This document shows, piece by piece, positions 1 through 5,518 of a stretch of DNA of 11,108 nucleotides. The notes under the pieces were generated by a model. It saw nothing but the letters and a program-made list of their open reading frames with translations, searched no databases and was not told where the DNA came from. The DNA is from JBDTLH01 sp039934875 (GTDB lineage Bacteria > Acidobacteriota > Terriglobia > Terriglobales > Acidobacteriaceae), in contig JBDTLH010000289.1 of the NCBI GenBank assembly GCA_039934875.1, positions 1 to 11,108 of the forward strand. The letters run 5' to 3'. Both the position numbers and the translations under genes were made by a program. Position 1 is the stretch's first letter. Each line of letters begins with the position of its first letter.

Positions 1-282
1 GCGAGTGCGGGCATGAAGCTCGATGATATTGATTTGATCGAAGTAAATGAGGCGTTTGCGGCGCAGGCGCTGGCGGTAGAAAAAGAGTTGGGCATCGATC
101 CCAAGAAGTTGAACGTGAATGGCGGAGCGATTGCGCTGGGGCATCCCCTGGGCTCGACCGGAACGCGGTTGGTGCTGACGCTGCTCTATGAACTGCGGCG
201 CAGCAAGAAGAAGTATGGATTGGCGACGGCCTGCATCGGCGGGGGGCAGGGGATTGCCATGATCGTGGAGAGTTTGGCGTGA
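1..282 (+). CDS. Acetyl-CoA C-acyltransferase (thiolase), C-terminal 93 residues; 5' end outside window
   Basis: The frame is open from base 1, so this is the 3' end of a longer gene (thiolases are about 390-400 residues). The C-terminal thiolase domain is clear: NEAFAAQ, then NVNGGAIALGHPLGSTGTR, which carries the catalytic histidine of the GHP motif, then CIGGGQG, which carries the second active-site cysteine. The nucleophilic cysteine of the N-terminal half lies outside the window. The enzyme condenses two acetyl-CoA to acetoacetyl-CoA or cleaves 3-ketoacyl-CoA in the cytoplasm. The next two + strand genes encode the following steps of the same pathway, so a beta-oxidation or butanoate gene set is likely. 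A 332-base repeat-filled spacer separates it from the next gene, so co-transcription is uncertain. The family is certain; whether it is an acetoacetyl-CoA or a longer-chain thiolase cannot be told from this fragment. Confidence 0.95.
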   Translation, partial: ASAGMKLDDIDLIEVNEAFAAQALAVEKELGIDPKKLNVNGGAIALGHPLGSTGTRLVLTLLYELRRSKKKYGLATACIGGGQGIAMIVESLA

Positions 283-284
283 GG

Positions 285-595
285 ACAGAGTTTGCAGTTT
301 ACGATTAACAGTTCACAGTTCACAGTTAGACAGTTCACAGTTTGAAGTTCACAGTTAGGGAGACTCTGATTAACGATTGCTTTGAACGTTTTGGGTAGAC
401 CCCCGGCTTCAGCCGGGGGATAAATCACTGAAAATGCGGGGCGGCTTTAGCCGCCGGGGTACTGGTTGGGTTAATCAGAGTTTCGTTAATACAGTTCACA
501 CTTCGAAGTTCACAGTTAATACTCCATACATGGAGGCATCTAACAGCAGCCGAAGACCGTAAACTGCGAACTGTGAACCGTAAACTGTAAACTCC
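285..595. repeat. CAGTTCAC-type tandem array with opposing reverse-complement arm
   Basis: This spacer holds no gene. Its left part (about 285-358) is built from short units around CAGTTCACAGTT. The same orientation resumes at 491-519, and GAAGTTCACAGTTA occurs identically at 344-357 and 505-518. At about 557-592 the units appear as their reverse complement (AACTGTGAACCGTAAACTG), so the outer parts can pair as a long imperfect stem. A perfect 14-base palindrome, CTCCATACATGGAG, lies at 522-535. The array ends only a few bases before the ribosome binding site of the next gene. I know similar acagttcacagtt spacers from acidobacterial genomes; their function is not established. Confidence 0.8.
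363..481. repeat. 119-bp element with 11-bp terminal inverted repeats and two GC-rich hairpins (REPIN/MITE-like)
   Basis: The ends are perfect inverted repeats: ACTCTGATTAA at 363-373 and TTAATCAGAGT at 471-481. Inside are two short hairpins of related sequence. One is a 9-bp stem with arms at 400-408 and 411-419 (CCCCCGGCT and its complement); the other is a 7-bp stem with arms at 440-446 and 449-455 (GGCGGCT and its complement). Both cores read GGCTTnAGCC. Two REP-like hairpins inside terminal inverted repeats resemble a REPIN or a small non-autonomous element. It interrupts the CAGTTCAC array on both sides, which suggests insertion. No clear target duplication is visible. The hairpins might also help end thiolase transcription. 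Confidence 0.65.
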
Positions 596-598
596 TTC

Positions 599-603
599 AG
601 GAG
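599..603 (+). promoter_or_regulatory. Ribosome binding site for the 3-hydroxyacyl-CoA dehydrogenase gene
   Basis: AGGAG lies 11 bases before the ATG at 615, slightly far but the only good match. It falls just outside the repeat array and fixes the start at 615. Confidence 0.6.
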
Positions 604-614
604 CGAGATTATTT

Positions 615-1505
615 ATGCAAATCAAAAAAGTTGGCGTACTAGGATGCGGGCTGATGGGCTCCGGCATCGCGCAGGTAGCGGCAATGGCGGGCTACGACGT
701 GGTGGTGGTCGAAGCGGAGCAGAAGGCGATTGATAAAGGCTTTGCCGGGATAGAGAAGTCGCTGGCGAAGTTCGCCGAGAAACCGGAGAAGACGGGCGTT
801 ACTCCGGAGAAGGCGAAGGAGGCGCGCGGGCGGTTGCAGGGCTCCACCAGCTATCAGGACCTGGCGGATTGCGATCTGATCATCGAGGCGATCATCGAGA
901 ATCCGGAGATCAAGAAGAAGACTTACGCGGAACTTGATGGAATTGTGAAGAAGGAAGCGATCTTTGCCACCAATACCTCTTCGATTTCAGTGACCGAGCT
1001 GGCGGCGGCGACGAAGCGGCCGGATAGATTTATCGGGCTGCACTTTTTCAATCCGGTGCCGCTGATGAAGTTGGTGGAAGTTGTGCGCACGATTGCCACT
1101 GCGGATGAGGTGATGGATGCGGCGGTGGAGTTCGGCAAGCGAGTAGGCAAGGTTCCGGTGCGGACCAGCGACAAGACGGGATTCATTGTGAATCGTTTGC
1201 TGGTGCCGTATCTGCTGGATGCGATACGCGCGTACGAAGAGGGCGTGGGTTCGATTGAAGAGATTGATACGGCGATGAAGCTGGGCTGCGGGTATCCCAT
1301 GGGGCCGTTTACGTTGCTGGATTTTGTCGGGCTCGACACGACTTACTACATTACCCATGTGATGTTCGATGAGTTCAAGGAGCGGCGATTTGCGAGTCCG
1401 GCGCTTCTCCGGCGGCTGGTTCTGGCGGGATGGTACGGGAAAAAGACGGGGAGAGGGTTCTACGATTGGACGGATGCGGCGAATCCGAAGGCGAATCGTT
1501 TCTGA
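615..1505 (+). CDS. hbd: 3-hydroxybutyryl-CoA dehydrogenase (3-hydroxyacyl-CoA dehydrogenase family)
   Basis: This 296-residue protein has the usual length of the stand-alone enzyme. It oxidises (S)-3-hydroxybutyryl-CoA to acetoacetyl-CoA, or the reverse, in the cytoplasm. The N-terminal Rossmann fold shows the dinucleotide-binding loop GCGLMGSG at residues 10-17, followed by a strand ending in VVVVEA. The glutamate there favours NAD over NADP. The catalytic dyad is visible as His143 in LHFFNPVP and Glu155, the canonical 12-residue spacing. The C-terminal helical domain shows DKTGFIVNRLL and GYPMGPFTLLDFVGLD. It lies between thiolase and enoyl-CoA hydratase genes, which supports a role between those steps. 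Only 71 bases separate its stop from the hydratase start, so the two are probably co-transcribed. Chain-length preference is not readable, so the symbol is by family. Confidence 0.95.
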   Translation: MQIKKVGVLGCGLMGSGIAQVAAMAGYDVVVVEAEQKAIDKGFAGIEKSLAKFAEKPEKTGVTPEKAKEARGRLQGSTSYQDLADCDLIIEAIIENPEIKKKTYAELDGIVKKEAIFATNTSSISVTELAAATKRPDRFIGLHFFNPVPLMKLVEVVRTIATADEVMDAAVEFGKRVGKVPVRTSDKTGFIVNRLLVPYLLDAIRAYEEGVGSIEEIDTAMKLGCGYPMGPFTLLDFVGLDTTYYITHVMFDEFKERRFASPALLRRLVLAGWYGKKTGRGFYDWTDAANPKANRF

Positions 1506-1515
1506 TTGCAAACGC

Positions 1516-1557
1516 GAGGTCCTTCGCTCCGCTCAGGATGACAAATCAAGTGATTTG
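1516..1557. repeat. Dispersed intergenic repeat (reverse strand reads HPERSEG) plus short palindrome
   Basis: The spacer between the dehydrogenase and hydratase genes contains, at about 1516-1542, the sequence whose core is CCTTCGCTCCGCTCAGGATG. Its reverse strand translates as CHPERSEGPR and its forward strand as FAPLRMT, peptides I recognise as recurring spurious translations in acidobacterial and other environmental genomes. A perfect palindrome follows: CAAATCA, AG, TGATTTG at 1542-1557. Together they fill the spacer up to the hydratase ribosome binding site. The element is not part of either protein. Confidence 0.7.
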
Positions 1558-1564
1558 CGCACAC

Positions 1565-1570
1565 AAGGAG
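1565..1570 (+). promoter_or_regulatory. Ribosome binding site that selects a TTG start for enoyl-CoA hydratase
   Basis: AAGGAG ends 6 bases before the TTG at 1577. The frame stays open upstream as far as 1430, but that part overlaps the dehydrogenase gene and the repeat, so this site decides the start. Confidence 0.8.
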
Positions 1571-1576
1571 AATAGC

Positions 1577-2386
1577 TTGTACGAGAATGTGAAGTTTGAA
1601 GTGCGCGAGCAGATCGCGTATGTGACGATCGATCGTCCCAAGGTGCTGAATGCGCTGAATATGGCGACCATGGAGGAGCTGCGGCGGGTCTTTACCGAGA
1701 TCAAAGAGAGTAAAGATGTGCGCGTGGTAATTCTTAGCGGGGGCGGAGAGAAGTCGTTCGTCGCGGGTGCGGACATCAATGAGTTGGCGAAGAACGATCC
1801 GGTCATAGCCAAGGAATACACCCACAAGGGCCAGGCGGTGCTCGATTTGATTGAAAATTGCGGCAAGCCGGTGATTGCCTGCATTACTGGATTTGCGCTG
1901 GGCGGCGGATGCGAGATTGCCATGGCGTGTACCATGCGCCTGGCCGGTCCGGTGGCGAAGCTGGGGCAGCCGGAGGTCAAGCTGGGGATCATTCCGGGTT
2001 ACGGGGGGACGCAGCGGCTGCCGCGGCTGGTAGGTAAAGGGTTGGCGCTGCAATTGCTGCTGAGCGGCGAAATGATTTCGGCGCAGGAGGCGTATCGCAT
2101 CGGATTGGTGAATGAGATCGTGGATGCGGGCGAGGGCGCGGATCCCGCGACGCAGAAGGCGAAGCTGATCGCGCGCGCGGAGGAGATTGCGGAGAAGATC
2201 ATCGGCAATGCCCCGCTGGCGATCCAGTACACGATCGAGGCGGTCAATCATGGCTACGACCTGACGCTCGCCGAGGGATTATTTATTGAAGCGGCGTTGT
2301 TTAGCGTGTGTTGCGCGACCGAGGACAAGAAAGAGGGGACGACGGCGTTTCTGGAGAAGCGGGCGGCAAGGTTTCAGGGGAAATAG
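1577..2386 (+). CDS. Enoyl-CoA hydratase (crotonase family)
   Basis: From a TTG start the product has 269 residues, close to the usual 260. It hydrates trans-2-enoyl-CoA (crotonyl-CoA) to 3-hydroxyacyl-CoA. The crotonase fold is clear: an N-terminal YENVKFEVREQIAYVTIDRP strand pair, then GADINEL for the acyl-CoA pocket, then the oxyanion-hole and active-site stretch ending ALGGGCEIAMAC, then GQPEVKLGIIPGYGGTQRL. The two catalytic glutamates are present as Glu113 (in GGGCE) and Glu133 (in GQPE), 20 residues apart as in characterised hydratases. That argues for true hydratase activity over a divergent crotonase. The start follows from the strong AAGGAG site. A longer in-frame start at 1430 would translate through a dispersed repeat and has no family counterpart. 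It acts with the two upstream genes. Confidence 0.93.
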   Translation: MYENVKFEVREQIAYVTIDRPKVLNALNMATMEELRRVFTEIKESKDVRVVILSGGGEKSFVAGADINELAKNDPVIAKEYTHKGQAVLDLIENCGKPVIACITGFALGGGCEIAMACTMRLAGPVAKLGQPEVKLGIIPGYGGTQRLPRLVGKGLALQLLLSGEMISAQEAYRIGLVNEIVDAGEGADPATQKAKLIARAEEIAEKIIGNAPLAIQYTIEAVNHGYDLTLAEGLFIEAALFSVCCATEDKKEGTTAFLEKRAARFQGK

Positions 2387-2672
2387 CGAAAACGAACTCG
2401 ACTCAAACTCGACTAAGGTGTCTGCCGTATCAGTTGGCCCGGTACGGAGATCGAAGCGGCGATTCTTCGGCGTTCTACGGGGTTTACGGTGATTTCGGAG
2501 ATATCTTGCCATCGGTCCGGGGCCGGAATCGCGGAGCCGCCAACCGGTTATCCCTGCGGAGATTGCTGCGGTGATCTACGGCTTTTACGGCGATCTCTCG
2601 CCCGGCAAAGCGAATGCCTTTATTTTAGCTTTAGGCGAGGGCCAAATCTCTGTGTGGTTCAATGGAAGAGTA
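2387..2672. other. Spacer with degenerate short direct repeats
   Basis: No gene is evident between the hydratase stop and the lumazine synthase start. AACTCGACT occurs twice, at 2395-2403 and 2406-2414. A longer imperfect direct repeat of the form TCTACGG, TTTACGG, GAT occurs at about 2471-2491 and 2574-2594, and GGAGAT recurs between them. I see no FMN riboswitch here. The spacer may contain the promoter of the riboflavin gene, but no convincing -35/-10 pair was found. Confidence 0.5.
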
Positions 2673-3485
2673 ATGCTTAAGAAGATTACTGCGGTAATCC
2701 GCGCAAGCCCGGAAGAGCAGGTCCTCGTCCGCGATCTGTTGCAGCGGCTGGGACTGGCGGGAGAGACCTTCACCACCTCATCCGGCGAGCTGATCTTTGG
2801 CGACGGAGCGCAGGGCGAGCTTCCTCCCGTGCTCTTTGAGGTCTCCGAGGTTGAGTCGGTGTATCGCGTAGGGCTCGGGATGCAAGGCAATGTCGCCGGC
2901 ACGACGATGGAGGTCAGTGAGATGCGCCAAACGCCGTGGAATTCGTCGTTGGTCACCATACGGATTGGCTCCGTCGATATGGGATTTTGGAGCCACAATG
3001 ATCCTGAAAAGAACTGCATCGCCGCGATAGAGGGGGATTTGCAGGCGGCGGGAATGCGCTTCGGCATCGTGGTAAGCCGCTGGAACCAGGTGATTACCGA
3101 GCGGCTATTGCATGGCGCGCTCGATGCGCTGCACCGGCTGGGGACCAGGCGCGAAGAGATCACCATCGTGCGCGTGCCCGGGGCATTCGAAATTCCATCA
3201 GCGGCGCGCACCTTAGCGGAGACGGGCAAAGTGGATGCTGTGATTGCGCTGGGCTGCCTGGTGCGCGGAGAAACCAGCCATTACGAGCATATCGCGCAGG
3301 AGGCGACGCGCGGGATTGGCCAATCGGCGCAGGAAACCGGCGTACCGCACGCGTATGGCTTGCTGACTTGCGAGACGCTGGAGCAGGCGCTCGATCGCGC
3401 GGGGCTGAAGGCGGGGAACAAGGGCTTTGAGGCGGCGATGTCGGCGGTGGAGATGGTGAGCGTGGGGCGAAAACTGCGGAGCTAG
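2673..3485 (+). CDS. ribH: 6,7-dimethyl-8-ribityllumazine synthase with an extra N-terminal region
   Basis: The C-terminal 150 residues are lumazine synthase, which joins 5-amino-6-ribitylaminouracil with 3,4-dihydroxy-2-butanone 4-phosphate in the penultimate step of riboflavin synthesis. Visible family motifs are IEGDLQAAGMRFGIVVSRWN, VPGAFEIP, ALGCLVRGETSHYEH (with the catalytic histidine) and RAGLKAGNKGFEAA (phosphate and substrate contacts). From the ATG at 2673 the protein has 270 residues, against about 155-160 for the family. Roughly 118 residues precede the domain and resemble nothing I recognise. That part has no stops and gene-like codon use. A GGAAGAG sequence lies just before the ATG at 2673, with short spacing. 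A stand-alone enzyme of 168 residues could start at ATG 2979, but I see no ribosome binding site there. The frame is also open back to a GTG at 2571. nusB follows, a frequent pairing. Enzyme identity is certain; the start is not. Confidence 0.85.
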   Translation: MLKKITAVIRASPEEQVLVRDLLQRLGLAGETFTTSSGELIFGDGAQGELPPVLFEVSEVESVYRVGLGMQGNVAGTTMEVSEMRQTPWNSSLVTIRIGSVDMGFWSHNDPEKNCIAAIEGDLQAAGMRFGIVVSRWNQVITERLLHGALDALHRLGTRREEITIVRVPGAFEIPSAARTLAETGKVDAVIALGCLVRGETSHYEHIAQEATRGIGQSAQETGVPHAYGLLTCETLEQALDRAGLKAGNKGFEAAMSAVEMVSVGRKLRS

Positions 3486-3509
3486 TTTCGAGTTTCAAGA
3501 CTAAAAAGC

Positions 3510-3647
3510 AACCACGAAGGACACGAAGTGCCCACAAAGTTTCAAGGGGGAAAGGGTTGGCTTCGGTTGACACTAGTCGTTGTTCACTCACTCGCTTTCG
3601 ATTTTCAGTTTCTTGTCTCTTCGTGTGCCTTTGTGTCCTTTGTGGTT
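3510..3647. repeat. Inverted-arm element, ACCACGAAGGACACGAAG type
   Basis: The left arm AACCACGAAGGACACGAAG (3510-3528) faces a right arm at 3619-3647 whose reverse complement begins AACCACAAAGGACACAAAG. The 19 positions match except for two G/A differences, and in RNA both would be G-U pairs, so a 19-bp stem without mismatch is possible. The core of about 90 bases is unrelated and AT-richer toward its right. The element fills most of the ribH-nusB spacer and ends 40 bases before nusB. Such accacgaaggacacgaag arms are common in environmental bacterial genomes; their role is unknown to me. Confidence 0.75.
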
Positions 3648-3686
3648 CCGCTCTTCCGGGCTTTCGCTATCTGCTAACGTAGAAAG

Positions 3687-4103
3687 ATGGGGCAGAGGCG
3701 CAAGGGACGCGAGCTTGCTTTGCAGATGCTGTTTCAAGCCGATATGGCCAAGCAGTCGGTGGAGCAGGTACGGAAGACGTTCTGGGCGGAGCGGACGAAC
3801 GTGGAAGAGGAGGCGCGCGGGTTTGCGGATGATCTATTTCGCATTGCCATGGATCGGCAGCAGGAGATCGATGGCATCGTGGAACGCCACGCCAGCCACT
3901 GGCGCATTGCCCGCATGGCGGTAGTGGACCGTAACCTGATGCGCGCGGCGGTAGCGGAACTTCTAGGCTACAAGACGACTCCAAGGGCGGTGGTGATCAA
4001 TGAGGCGCTGGAGATCGCGCACAAGTACAGCGCGCCGGAATCAGTGAATTTCATAAACGGGGTGCTGGACTCGGTGTCGAGGGAGATGGCGGGCGTAGCT
4101 TAG
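3687..4103 (+). CDS. nusB: Transcription antitermination factor NusB
   Basis: At 138 residues this is the usual NusB length. NusB binds boxA RNA together with ribosomal protein S10 (NusE) and takes part in antitermination and rRNA transcript maturation. The all-helical family pattern is clear: an N-terminal RRKGRELALQMLFQAD, a central HWRIARMAVVDRNLMRAAVAEL, then PRAVVINEALEIAHKYS and a C-terminal FINGVLDSV. The arginine-rich N-terminal helix matches the RNA-binding surface of the family. The ATG at 3687 is chosen because the product begins MGQRRKGRE, like other NusB proteins; the preceding GAAAG is a weak ribosome binding site. The gene follows ribH, a conserved neighbourhood, but a 200-base spacer with an inverted-arm repeat separates them. 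Confidence 0.95.
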   Translation: MGQRRKGRELALQMLFQADMAKQSVEQVRKTFWAERTNVEEEARGFADDLFRIAMDRQQEIDGIVERHASHWRIARMAVVDRNLMRAAVAELLGYKTTPRAVVINEALEIAHKYSAPESVNFINGVLDSVSREMAGVA

Positions 4104-4276
4104 GGAGTGTCACCCGAAGCTGCCGCCATTCCGAGCTTGTGAAGCCGGGGGTTTTGCCCGAAACCTCATTCCGTAACTCTGAAGCGGGCGATTGAAGCAG
4201 GCTCCGGAAGTGATGCACCGAAAATACTGCATATGAGCCACTTAGCTTTGAGCTATAGTATGAATCGCTTGTAGTC

Positions 4277-4285
4277 AAAGGAGGG
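4277..4285 (+). promoter_or_regulatory. Strong ribosome binding site before a 54-residue gene
   Basis: AAAGGAGGG, a near-perfect Shine-Dalgarno sequence, ends 4 bases before the ATG at 4290. It is the best such site in the window and is the main reason to call the short gene. A -10-like TATAGT lies upstream at 4254-4259 without a recognisable -35. Confidence 0.7.
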
Positions 4286-4289
4286 TCAT

Positions 4290-4454
4290 ATGATAGTTGT
4301 GTATCTCCTGGCGTTAGCGTGGATTGCGCTGGTCTTTGGAATTTGCATCGGTGATTTTTTTGATGTTCAGTTCGGGTCGCTGGGCGTGGGATACGAAGCG
4401 ATCAAGAACGTGCGCGCCAAAGAAAAGCCGAAGGCGATGAAGATCGCCGCCTGA
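4290..4454 (+). CDS. Small predicted membrane protein, 54 residues, unknown function
   Basis: The product starts MIVVYLLALAWIALVFGIC, a hydrophobic stretch of about 18-20 residues that would form one membrane segment. A short region with FGSLGVGYEAIKN follows, and the tail is lysine-rich and basic (RAKEKPKAMKIAA). The topology suggests a single-pass inner-membrane peptide with a cytoplasmic basic tail. I do not recognise the family. Evidence for a real gene is the AAAGGAGGG site at ideal distance, a possible -10 box just upstream and codons that look like those of neighbours. It lies 186 bases after nusB and ends 39 bases before the 3' end of the convergent amidohydrolase remnant, so it is probably transcribed alone. 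No function is assigned. Confidence 0.65.
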   Translation: MIVVYLLALAWIALVFGICIGDFFDVQFGSLGVGYEAIKNVRAKEKPKAMKIAA

Positions 4455-4493
4455 ACACCTGTGGCATAGCCAGTAAGGTGGGCACGTTTGGGT

Positions 4494-5444
4494 TCACGGC
4501 TTGCGATACACCACCCCATCCTTCATTACGAAATCCACCTTCTGCAGCAAGCCCACGTCCTGCAACGGATCGCCGGCCACAGCGATGATATCCGCCAGCT
4601 TGCCCGCCTCCACCGATCCGATCTGGTCGGACATCCGCAGCAACTGCGCAGCGTCGCTGGTCGCCGACTTGATCGCCTGCGCCGGAGCCATGCCGTTCTT
4701 CACCATTGAGGGGAACTGAATGGCATCGTTGATCTTCCAATCGAAGCCGCCGATATCAGTCCCATAGGCGATCTTCAGTCCTGCCTTGAGCGCGCGCTGA
4801 AAGGTCTGATGATGCATGTCGATCATGTCAACCCAAATGCCCTTTGCAAGCATCATCTGCATGTCTTCGGGAGCAATATAGTCGCCGTGCTCGATTGAAT
4901 CCACGCAGGCTTCGACCGCATTGTGCACACCCTGCAACGCCATCGCGTGCGCTGCGACAGGATGCCGCTCGCGATGCGCCTCATCCACCATCGCCTTGAC
5001 TTCTTCAAGGGTGAAGGTCGGTACGTCATTGAGGACCTTTGATTTGGGGACTATAAAGTAGCTGCGGTCCACATAGATTTTGATCCAATCAGCGCCATTC
5101 GATATCTGTTCGCGGACCGCCTTGCGGCACTCGTCCGGACCGTCGCAGGTCTGGACCGCCTTGGGCAGCACGGGTTCGATCTCCGGCGCATAACCCAGCA
5201 GCGGGTAGGCCCCGGTCACATCAAGCGCGCGGGTTGCCACCTTCATGCGCGGTCCGGGAGTGACGCCGTCGCGGATCGCATTGCGCACCGCGACATCGGC
5301 GTAGCCCGCGCCCTCGGTCTCAAGATCGCGGATGGTGGTGAAGCCCTCGAGCAACAGATTATGCGCGTTGCGCGTCATAGCCAGCGAAATCTTAGCACGG
5401 CAATAAGGGGCGCCGAGCGGCAATAAATCGTGGCTTATAAGCAA
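4494..5444 (-). pseudogene. Metal-dependent amidohydrolase remnant (imidazolonepropionase/Xaa-Pro dipeptidase-like), truncated
   Basis: The reading frame (316 codons from a TTG) is the C-terminal two thirds of a secreted-type amidohydrolase, a family usually 400-450 residues long. Recognisable parts are NLLLEGFTTIRDLE, the lysine stretch GADWIKIYVD (candidate bridging lysine), HAMALQGVHNAVEACVDSIEHGDYI with metal-binding histidines, KAGLKIAYGTDIGGFDW with the catalytic-type aspartate, and the closing SVEAGKLADIIAVAGDPL. The N-terminal part, with signal peptide and the HxH metal-binding motif, is absent. Similarity seems to stop near 5395-5420, and the cytochrome gene occupies the space beyond. 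The segment normally found between the EHG block and the KAG block also looks about 35-40 residues short, around GIWVDMIDMHHQ. With two metal ligands missing it should be inactive. The downstream two thirds has no stop codon, so the loss may be recent. A truncated protein with another role is possible but less likely. Confidence 0.75.
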
Positions 5445-5518
5445 TTTCTAATCTAAAAAGCTCGATTTCTGAGTTACATTTGTCACACCCCCGAAAACTT
5501 CAAACTCAGTGGGTGCTT

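Noticed and set aside
285..520. CRISPR array from the repeated CAGTTCAC units
   Set aside because: Units are short and irregular, spacers are not of constant length, and no cas gene is present.
1430..1576. In-frame upstream extension of the enoyl-CoA hydratase
   Set aside because: It overlaps the end of the dehydrogenase gene and translates a dispersed repeat. The crotonase family begins at about the TTG at 1577, which has its own AAGGAG site.
1460..2251. Long - strand frame opposite the hydratase
   Set aside because: Its product is arginine-, leucine- and glutamine-rich shadow sequence, and the + strand frame has full crotonase motifs.
2571..2672. Longer ribH start at GTG 2571
   Set aside because: The added 34 residues lie in the repeat-bearing spacer, and the ATG at 2673 has a better upstream site.
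2387..2672. FMN riboswitch upstream of ribH
   Set aside because: The conserved core and paired arms of the RFN element are not found.
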